From the NCBI RefSeq assembly GCF_000298235.1, contig NZ_BAHE01000015.1, forward strand, positions 62,001 to 126,000: a stretch of DNA of 64,000 nt, read 5' to 3'. Source of the stretch: Gordonia namibiensis NBRC 108229. Lineage in GTDB: Bacteria; Actinomycetota; Actinomycetes; Mycobacteriales; Mycobacteriaceae. The notes beneath the pieces were generated by a model. It had not been told where the DNA came from, did no database searches, and saw nothing but the letters and a program-made list of their open reading frames with translations. Every line of letters starts with the position of its first letter. Positions within the stretch are counted from its first letter, which is position 1. Both the position numbers and the translations under genes were made by a program. Below, one piece after another: positions 58,161-64,000 of the stretch.

Positions 58161-58464
58161 ATTGCTCAGCAACATGTTCGGGTTGATGTCGGCTGCGGGA
58201 CTGAGGTCTGGCAGGCGGGGCAAACCTGCATCGGAGCGACAGGCTTGCCGCGCTTCGCGGGCGTGCTGTGATTGGCGCTGCTGGTTGTCCGCGTGCGCCC
58301 GCTGGCACCGTGCGTGGCGACCGAAACCGACGACTGTAGGTTCTCTCGATCAGCGGGATTGAGCTGCCCGCGATCAGCCGGCGCAGGGTAGCGGGGTCAC
58401 GGCTTTCTATGAAGCGGTACTGGCGGATGGACATCCAGCGCGGTCGGCGGTCAATGTCCTGCAT
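58153..58464 (-). CDS. Small DNA-binding or excisionase-like protein
   Basis: 103 residues from an ATG at 58464 with GAGGAGGAG four bases upstream, the best ribosome site in the cluster. The front reads RPRWMSIRQYRFIESRDPATLRRLIAGSSIPLIERT, which resembles the HTH of excisionase/MerR-type adaptors (Ser/Asp-PATLRRLIAxGxIP). The remaining Arg/Pro-rich part looks out of frame, so a frameshift is possible. It could be the element's excisionase (inference). Confidence 0.5.
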   Translation of the reverse strand: MQDIDRRPRWMSIRQYRFIESRDPATLRRLIAGSSIPLIERTYSRRFRSPRTVPAGARGQPAAPITARPRSAASLSLRCRFAPPARPQSRSRHQPEHVAEQCE

Positions 58465-58781
58465 TCGCTCCTCCTCGACTTGGTGTCTTCCAGAGCCTCG
58501 GTTGGTGGTTGGGTTGTGTGAGGGGAACCGCCACCCATTCAAGGTCAGAGACCCTTCAGGTGGCGAAAGGTACTGGTGTCCACAGGATTTGCGTTCATCG
58601 CCCTTTGCAGCGCCCCCGAGAAATCACCGGTTACTCGTTCACCGCAACACCTCCAAATGCGTTACACAGCCGGTAGGGTTGTAACGTCGGCGACGAGGTC
58701 GACGGAAAAGTGTTGTTGCAGAACGGGTATAAAGGATGCTGGCGTAGGTCGCCTACACAATGGGGCGTTGCAATCCCGCTT
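58465..58781. other. Gap without gene, upstream of the minus-strand cluster
   Basis: About 317 bp with no credible frame. It must hold the promoter of the minus-strand cluster; I see no clear hexamers. Its right edge is the stop codon of the recombinase fragment. Confidence 0.5.
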
Positions 58782-59045
58782 TCACAAGGCCTTCCACTGC
58801 ACCTCGATGGCATCAGGGTCGAAGTACCGCCCACGCTTTGCGCCGGGGAGGACCGTGACCGTTGCCAACGTGTCCAGCACGGCGCGTCGAGTCTCCATCG
58901 GGAGTTCTGGCCATCGTTTGCGGATGTCGGGACCGACGACTCCGGCGACCGCAGAGCCTGTTCGTGTTGCCATCTGCGCGGCAATCTCGGTGTCCCGATC
59001 GGTCACGTCCTGGGTGATCCGTGCGAGCTGGGCGGCAGTGAAGAC
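58782..59045 (-). pseudogene. C-terminal fragment of a large serine recombinase
   Basis: About 87 codons read FTAAQLARITQDVTDRDTEIAAQMATR, then PDIRKRWPELPMETRRAVLDTLATVTVLPGAKRGRYFDPDAIEVQW. The W-x-x-LPxExRRAVLDxLxxVTVLP-RGxxFDPxxxxxxW pattern is the C-terminal end of actinobacterial large serine recombinases. The frame runs into the right repeat and then antisense through tadA, so the catalytic and DNA-binding parts are missing. It is probably a relic of the integrase that brought the element. Confidence 0.8.
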
Positions 59046-59490
59046 GACTCTGCTGAACGCGCTGATCGGCGGGATGGACCCACGTGAGCGGCTCGTGTGT
59101 GTCGAGGACGCCCTCGAACTGGCTCCGCACCAGCCCAAGTGGTGCGACTCGTGGCGCGCGCGGCGAACGTCGAAGGCGTGGGCGAGGTTCCGGTGCGCAC
59201 GCTGGTACGGCAGGCGCTGCTCATGCGGCCCGACCGGATCGTCGTCGGCGAGGTACGAGGCGGCGAGGTGATCGACCTGCTCACCGGACACGACGGCAGT
59301 GCTGGGACTGTGCACGCCAACTCGACCTCCGAGGTCCCGGCGCGCATAGAAGCCCATGTCGCACTTGGCGGGATGGGAGGGGATGCGTTGCACAGTCAGC
59401 TGGGCGCGGCGCTAGAGATGGTGCTCGGTGTCGCGCGCCGAGCAGACGGTTCACGCGGACTCGTCGAGATCGGCGCCGTACGGCGTGCTC
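59040..59490 (+). pseudogene. tadA: tadA/cpaF secretion ATPase, 3' fragment
   Basis: Begins at the right GAAGACGAC copy with VKTTLLNALIGGMDPRERLVCVEDALEL, the continuation of Walker A. A missing base near 59138 shifts the frame. The second frame continues with RLVARAANVEGVGEVPVRTLVRQALLMRPDRIVVGEVRGGEVIDLLT, then GHDGSAGTVHANSTSEVPARIEA and GAALEMVLGVARRADGSRGLVEIGAV. Compared with intact TadA, about four residues are missing after VIDLLT (normally ALNTGHDG). The end is replaced by foreign DNA. The gene is decaying at several points. Confidence 0.9.
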
Positions 59491-59618
59491 CGAGTTCGGC
59501 ATCAACACGTTGCGAAAGTGCGCCGACATGGGGAAGAAGCGGGCCATTACGGCGGAAACCGCTGGGAGTCGAATCCAGATGCCCAGAACGACACCCAACC
59601 GACGACAAGGAGACAAAC

Positions 59619-59813
59619 ATGACGATCCGTAAGCAGCTCAGCGCCGCTGAGATGCTCAAAACCAGATCAAATTAACCAGGCCGCAGCGTCCCCGCCGAGA
59701 TCGATGACGAGTTTGCACTAGCAGTCGCGCGCCGCCTGGAGGAACGCGACATCGCAGAAGTCCCTGGTGTCCCGGACGAACAACCACAAGGAGTGGTACG
59801 AGGTTGCGCTTGA
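59619..59813 (+). pseudogene. Small gene with an in-frame stop
   Basis: AAGGAGA lies six bases before an ATG that reads MTIRKQLSAAEMLKTRSN and then TAA at 59673. The same frame continues with PGRSVPAEIDDEFALAVARRLEERDIAEVPG to 59813, which looks like real protein. So a nonsense change or indel probably broke a gene of at least 64 codons. Family not recognised. Confidence 0.45.
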
Positions 59814-60024
59814 GGCACATCGCCAGAATCAGGAGCGGCGAGCACAGCACGAAGTAGAGCAGGAAGCCGAGCAACAGGCAGCGCAATCGACACTGGATTT
59901 GATCCGAGCCGCACTCGCAAGCGCGACCAAGCGACCGGGGTCACCGATACCGCTCAACGGTGCTCGAGTACTCCGAGCGGCGTTGGCCGGCGGGTCCGGG
60001 ACGATTTACAGTGCCCAGCCGTAA
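59767..60024 (+). CDS. Small coiled-coil protein of unknown function
   Basis: 85 residues from a GTG at 59767. NNHKEWYEVALEAHRQNQERRAQHEVEQEAEQQAAQSTLDLIRAALASATKR is a long charged, Gln-rich helix. It overlaps the broken gene before it by 47 bp. Not recognised. Confidence 0.45.
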   Translation: MSRTNNHKEWYEVALEAHRQNQERRAQHEVEQEAEQQAAQSTLDLIRAALASATKRPGSPIPLNGARVLRAALAGGSGTIYSAQP

Positions 60025-60167
60025 CACCCGAACGGAGATGAGATCGCATGTAGTCGAGGGTTCGATCCTGACGGGTCGGGCCCCTCGGCTTTTTCTCCAC
60101 CTGAGTCTCAGGCGACCGGCACTGAAAGCTGTCGGTAGAACGTGATCCAATGTCACGAGGAGGCCCC

Positions 60168-61943
60168 ATGCTCGTCAAGTGTGCTGATTGCGATCTACTG
60201 TTCGACCCCAGACCATCGGGCCGTGGACCGAGTCGCAAACGCTGCGACACGCACACGAAGCTGCGTAGGCGAGAACTGGTGCGGGCTCGCGACATGGTGA
60301 ACCGCGCCAAAGAATGGGGAGTCGAAACCGAGCTGGTCCTCGCGCGAGAGGTTTTCGAGCGGGACGCGTGGGTCTGTCATCTGTGTGGTGTCCTGATCCC
60401 TGAATCCTCACGCAAAACCCGGATCCTCGGAGGCACATACGAACCGCTGGCGCCGGCTATCGACCATGTGATCCCACTGTCCAAAGGTGGTCCTCACACG
60501 CTGCAGAACTGCCGGGCAGCCCACTGGGCCTGCAACGCTAAGAAGTTCAATATCGAGCCCGGAGCCAGCCCGCCACCTCACGAGGAGGAGTCTGCTAAGC
60601 CAGCCAAGCAGGTTTCTCGCCCTACTGGCCGCCGGTGCACCCTTGACGGGTGCGAGCGTGATTACAGCTCACACGGACTGTGCAGAGCACATCGCAGACG
60701 CTTGAAGCTTCACGGAGACGCGAACAAGGTTAAGTGTGGTTGTGGCTGCGGCGAGTTGGTGGCAGTCGCACCGAGTGTAGCTATCGCTGTTGTCTATCTC
60801 GATGGACACGGCGTCATGGGTGGAGTTACCGATCTGCCCGAGGTGAGGCTCAAGAACGGCTTGCTTCCGCAACCAGTTTCCGAGCGCGGCAGAACGTTTC
60901 ATGGATTGACCGACGAATGCCAGGTGTGGAGCGGCTCGAAGAACGGGATGGGATATGGCCGCTTGTACATCCGGGTGCCGGGGCAGAAGCGTCGCGGTCG
61001 CGTCATCCAGGTTCATCGGTTTGCGTACGAGTTGGCGAACGGCGAGGGGTCGGCGCACAACCTGACCGTCGACCACCTGTGCGGTGTCCCTCTGTGCTGC
61101 AACCCGAACCACCTCGAGGCGGTAACGATTGCCGAGAACCTCAGGCGCGCGGCCTTCGCCATTGACGCCTGCCCTAAAGGGCACCCTTACGACGACGAGA
61201 ACACGCTCTACTCTCTCGACGGGCATCGTCGGTGCCGTCAGTGCAGCACCGACGTCTACCACATCGCGACGCACGGGCACGATTTCGTCAACGACCCGGA
61301 CAACCGCAGCGAACTACGTCGACGCTGCCTCGTATGCCGACGGCGGGAAGAGTCCACCCCGCAGTTCTGTCCGCAGGGGCACGAGTACACGCCAGAGAAC
61401 AAGCGGATCGATTCCAGAGGTAAACGTGTCTGTCAGCAGTGCCTGTGGGACCGGAGGCATATTCCGGACTTCGGCCACCCTTATGTACTTGACCCCGATT
61501 ATGGGTCGGAGAAGCGCAGCAGATGCCTTACCTGCCACGAGTCCAAACCGGAGCGGACCCACTGCATCAACGGACACGAGTACACCGACTTGACTATCGA
61601 GTACACGGCGAAGGGTCAGCTCAATTGCGTTCTATGCCGGCTGAACACCACGCACGTACCGCGCCACGGCCACGAGTACGTCGTGGACGCTGACAATCCG
61701 ACTTCGGTGCGTCGTTGCCTCGTGTGCGTAGAGGCCAAGCAGGCGACACCGCAATACTGTCCCTACCGTCACGAGTTCACTCCAGAGAATACGAGAATCA
61801 AGAAGGGAAGTCGGAACTGCCGGACCTGCGAGCGCAACAGACCACACCGAAAACTGTTCGGCCACGACTACTTAGCCGAATTAGACGGTCGCAATCGGGT
61901 GCGTTGCGGCACCTGCGTGTCTGTGGGCTCAGTTAACAAATAA
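60168..61943 (+). CDS. Large protein with two HNH nuclease modules and eight tandem Cys/His modules
   Basis: 591 residues. The first HNH module (about 60-130) shows CHLCGVLIPESSR, AIDHVIPLSKGG and NCRAAHWACNAKK. A CCHC-like knuckle follows (CTLDGCERDYSSHGLCRAH). The second HNH module (about 240-330) has VHRFAYELANG, VDHLCGVPLCCNPNHLEAVT. From about 335 to the end two module types alternate four times: type 1 (CPxGHxYxxEN...GxRxCxxC) and type 2 (H...GHxY...RRCLxC). GAGGAGG five bases upstream favours the ATG at 60168 over one at 60150. It likely cuts nucleic acid; the target is unknown. Confidence 0.85.
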   Translation: MLVKCADCDLLFDPRPSGRGPSRKRCDTHTKLRRRELVRARDMVNRAKEWGVETELVLAREVFERDAWVCHLCGVLIPESSRKTRILGGTYEPLAPAIDHVIPLSKGGPHTLQNCRAAHWACNAKKFNIEPGASPPPHEEESAKPAKQVSRPTGRRCTLDGCERDYSSHGLCRAHRRRLKLHGDANKVKCGCGCGELVAVAPSVAIAVVYLDGHGVMGGVTDLPEVRLKNGLLPQPVSERGRTFHGLTDECQVWSGSKNGMGYGRLYIRVPGQKRRGRVIQVHRFAYELANGEGSAHNLTVDHLCGVPLCCNPNHLEAVTIAENLRRAAFAIDACPKGHPYDDENTLYSLDGHRRCRQCSTDVYHIATHGHDFVNDPDNRSELRRRCLVCRRREESTPQFCPQGHEYTPENKRIDSRGKRVCQQCLWDRRHIPDFGHPYVLDPDYGSEKRSRCLTCHESKPERTHCINGHEYTDLTIEYTAKGQLNCVLCRLNTTHVPRHGHEYVVDADNPTSVRRCLVCVEAKQATPQYCPYRHEFTPENTRIKKGSRNCRTCERNRPHRKLFGHDYLAELDGRNRVRCGTCVSVGSVNK

Positions 61944-62077
61944 ACGAATCCAACGAGAGCCCCTACGAGGGCCAGTACGTCCACAAGCATGCATCGTTAG
62001 ACGCTCCGGTGGGCCGATCGGTTCCATACGGAGCGAGAAACTGCGTACTGCGGCGAACGGCAGGAGCGTCGCGCTGC

Positions 62078-62383
62078 TCAACGTGAGACCGGTATCTCCG
62101 ACAAGTCCCCAGAGACGACCGTCTGGTTTCCTTTCAGCATGTCGAACCCGGCGGCGGCAGTCTCGCCTGTTTCGTAGATGTCGCTGATTGCCAGCACCAG
62201 CCTAAGCAGCCCAGAGGTTGTCGTGTCGTTCCTCGCGAAGAGGATGTTGTCGTCGTCGGTGTACAAAAAGGTCCCGTCAGCAAATCGGACCCAGCGACCG
62301 GGCCCGCTTAGCGGGCCTCCCTTGAAGCCGTCGACCCACTGGTACGTCTCGGCCTGGCTCCGCATCTTGTCATCACTGACCAC
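62078..62383 (-). CDS. Small protein of unknown function (101 residues)
   Basis: GTG at 62383 with GAGAGGA eight bases upstream. The sequence has short beta-like stretches (WVRFADGTFLYTDDDNILFARND) and a helix (SGLLRLVLAISDIYETGETAAAGF). It is in a two-gene unit with the gene at 62659. Not recognised. Confidence 0.55.
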   Translation of the reverse strand: MVSDDKMRSQAETYQWVDGFKGGPLSGPGRWVRFADGTFLYTDDDNILFARNDTTTSGLLRLVLAISDIYETGETAAAGFDMLKGNQTVVSGDLSEIPVSR

Positions 62384-62413
62384 GGACGGAATCCTCTCAG
62401 AGCTATAGGCTGC

Positions 62414-62659
62414 TCAGTTCGTCCCCGGTCCAGGACTAGGTAGATCGAGCACACCGCCTCCGCCCAGATCGATGACCAGGTCGTCTTTCAGCGTGTTGAT
62501 CCGGGGCTTGAGGTCCTCGACTCGACCGGTATCGACCCGCGGCCCACCCTCGGGCGCAGCTAGGCCGGCTATTGCCTGGTGGAGCTGGTCTTCTAGATCG
62601 TCGAGCTCGAGAAACCGGGGGTCTACGGCTGGATTCTCCTGTGAACGCGACTGAGACAT
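62414..62659 (-). CDS. Small acidic protein of unknown function (81 residues)
   Basis: Reads MSQSRSQENPAVDPRFLELDDLEDQLHQAIAGL, then a Gly/Pro-rich middle and a Leu/Asp-rich end. It is 30 bp before the gene that ends at 62078. Not recognised. Confidence 0.45.
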   Translation of the reverse strand: MSQSRSQENPAVDPRFLELDDLEDQLHQAIAGLAAPEGGPRVDTGRVEDLKPRINTLKDDLVIDLGGGGVLDLPSPGPGTN

Positions 62660-63121
62660 ACGTTCATCGTGCCCCGCTGGTGCCGACGGTCGCCGAGTAC
62701 CCCCAGGGGGAGTCCCCCCTACCCGTCCCCCGTGACCGGGCCGTAATGCGGCCGGCCCATCGTGTACGGGTTTTCAAGTTTGATGTCGAGAGCGCCCGTC
62801 CACGGAGTCACGAAGTTGGCTTCTTTGCGACACGCGCGGACAAAACGGACGCTACCGGCGTGTCTGTCGACAAACGTGCAGTTCAGGTGACATTCTTCCC
62901 ACATTGGTACTGGACACCACGGCAGGGAGGGGTGACCACGGTGGTGAAGATGCAATGCTCGCGCCAGATGGTTACCCGCCGCCCTTCGCCCCGCAGATGG
63001 GCTTCTGGATTAGATCGTGACGTCACGAAACGGGCACACACCTGTTACGTCTGATTGCTACGCTCAGGCTCCTTGTCATGCGTATCGGGACGGAGCACGT
63101 CTCAGAGAGGACGGTCAGCGG
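62660..63121. other. 462-bp gap with at most a doubtful small gene
   Basis: The stretch lacks a clear gene. A possible minus-strand frame at 62719-62955 (FVDRHAGSVRFVRACRKEANFVTPWTGALDIKLENPYTMG) has some natural look but no ribosome site. The gap must contain promoters for the genes on both sides. Confidence 0.4.
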
Positions 63122-63967
63122 ATGACGTTGGTGCTGCGTAACCGGCCGAGCTTGGTTGGAAAGCCGAGATTCAAGGTTGAGAGCAAAGGCGGTAGCACCC
63201 TACTACGCCGCACGCGATCCACGATCGGCGCGAAGAGCGATCAGCAACAGGCAGTACGCAATCTGCGCTCGAGAAAGATGCACACTCACACCGTCATTGC
63301 TAAGGATAATCCTACTGACTGGGGTGATTACGCGCTCGCGCGACATCTATTCTCTGAAGTTGCGACGTTTATTTTCGACCTCCCCGAAGGTAAGTTCACC
63401 TTATTCGAGACCGGACGTAAAACCGCGTTTATATCCCTTGGAGATGGCGGAATGAAAGGTACAGACCGGCACGTTCATATCCCGACGGGCGACGTGAGCA
63501 TCGAAGTCGACGGCGGTGAGTACTTGCAGTGGCATACCGAAGAGTCGCTCGACTCGATTTGGTGGTCATGCACTCCTGAATCCATTACACCAACGCTCGA
63601 CCTCATCATTGAACTTGATGAAGATCCCGACATCGAGATCACAGGCGCCATCCATCTACTCGAGGGCCAGAGTCCACTAATGCTCAGTGGGCGGGAGGTA
63701 GTTAAGTACGCTCGGGACAACCTAGATAGGATCGACTTCTTTGTTGTCGACTACCAGGATTTCTCTCTTTCGTGGATGAGCTCAGATTCCCCTGGGCGTG
63801 AACGCGTTCACTCAGGCCACGGCGAGGTCTCGGTCGTGTATCGGGTCGGTGGCAGCAGCCCTCTTGCTCGCGTACTGGAGCAAACCGCAACTCCTGCAAT
63901 CAAGAAGCACGCAAGTGATATCGTCGCCGGAATCAACCAGAGACGGTTGCCGCAGTCGTTGGCCTAG
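63122..63967 (+). CDS. Protein of unknown function at the right edge (281 residues)
   Basis: A protein with a basic front (about 1-50) and a beta-rich acidic body: FIFDLPEGKFTLFETGRKTAFISLGDGG, HVHIPTGDVSIEVDGGEYLQWHTEESLDSIWW, LDLIIELDEDPDIEITGAIHLLEGQ. Lower GC than the core genome. GAGAGGAC lies about 11 bases before the ATG; an ATG at 63278 is an alternative start. It may be cargo of the accessory region. Not recognised. Confidence 0.6.
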   Translation: MTLVLRNRPSLVGKPRFKVESKGGSTLLRRTRSTIGAKSDQQQAVRNLRSRKMHTHTVIAKDNPTDWGDYALARHLFSEVATFIFDLPEGKFTLFETGRKTAFISLGDGGMKGTDRHVHIPTGDVSIEVDGGEYLQWHTEESLDSIWWSCTPESITPTLDLIIELDEDPDIEITGAIHLLEGQSPLMLSGREVVKYARDNLDRIDFFVVDYQDFSLSWMSSDSPGRERVHSGHGEVSVVYRVGGSSPLARVLEQTATPAIKKHASDIVAGINQRRLPQSLA

Positions 63968-63977
63968 GGAGGGCACG

Positions 63978-64000
63978 TGAGTGGTCCAGGTGTCGTGATT
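63978..64000 (+). CDS. Possible start of a further gene, cut by the window edge
   Basis: A GTG 10 bp after the previous stop, with GGGAGGG before it, opens a frame reading MSGPGVV to the edge. Too little is visible to judge. Confidence 0.25.

Larger units (their letters stand above)
52898..59048. mobile_element. 6.1-kb degenerate integrative element inserted in tadA
   Basis: The insert is bounded by two copies of GAAGACGAC and has lower, uneven GC. It holds small unknown genes, a HigB/XRE-ImmA module, a membrane protein, an MmpS-like secreted protein and partner, an overlapping minus-strand cluster, and C-terminal pieces of two serine recombinases. No complete recombinase is present, so it is probably immobile now. 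Confidence 0.8.

Noticed and set aside
60050..60085. A tRNA-like T-arm sequence (GGTTCGATCC) before the double-HNH gene.
   Set aside because: No matching acceptor stem, D-arm or anticodon arm could be found, and the arms beside it do not pair.

Overview
The window is high-GC actinobacterial DNA, with frequent GTG starts, ATGA/GTGA stop-start overlaps, PonA2, WhiB4, MarP, CRP and 6C RNA. Gene order points to the Mycobacteriales, and a Gordonia-like genus is my best guess (inference). Positions 28054-52287 follow the Mycobacterium tuberculosis block Rv3683 to Rv3660c closely: metallophosphoesterase, ponA2, whiB4, two Get3/ArsA-like ATPases, a small DUF4177 gene, RidA, MBL hydrolase, crp, a small membrane protein, nth, TlpA-like protein, Nudix, marP, ephE, a holin-like protein, acs, a Fic-like gene, 6C RNA, then ssd and tadA. 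Lineage-specific transporters are inserted at 35-39 kb. The leuA, ask and asd genes at the left are also linked in M. tuberculosis, but here about 7 kb of regulator and transporter genes separates leuA from ask.

Left part (1-28 kb). A partial TetR regulator is followed by leuA with a short leucine-rich leader peptide and a possible attenuator. Next come an HxlR/RidA divergent pair, an MHS-type transporter, an MFS/nitroreductase operon facing a TetR gene across palindromic operators, a PIG-V/PMT-like membrane glycosyltransferase, and the ask-asd operon. A gluconate module (GntR, gluconokinase, GntP) follows, then a secreted LIP-family lipase, an Ohr gene broken by a one-base frameshift, Dps, exported and DUF2252 proteins, an M20 dipeptidase, an acyl-CoA dehydrogenase-like protein, an AraC regulator, a secreted lipocalin and tRNA-Pro(CGG).

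Core block (28-52 kb). This holds cell-wall synthesis and stress functions: PonA2, WhiB4, the periplasmic protease MarP and CRP. A strong CRP box lies upstream of acs. Two related tandem-repeat arrays (31 bp x 7 after asd, 36 bp x 4 after the MBL hydrolase) sit at gene ends. A 6C small RNA with its own promoter lies between the Fic-like gene and ssd.

Right part (52-64 kb). The tad/flp secretion ATPase gene tadA is cut inside its Walker A motif by about 6.1 kb of foreign DNA flanked by a 9-bp direct repeat (GAAGACGAC). The insert carries a HigB-type toxin with an XRE-ImmA/IrrE antitoxin, a membrane protein, an MmpS-like secreted protein with a lipoprotein-like partner, an overlapping minus-strand cluster of small genes, and fragments of two serine recombinases. 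The distal tadA fragment is also frameshifted and shortened. It runs into a second accessory segment with a 591-residue protein carrying two HNH nuclease modules and eight tandem Cys/His modules, plus small unknown genes up to the window edge. Several single-base frameshifts (ohr, one MFS gene, tadA) may be real decay or sequencing errors.
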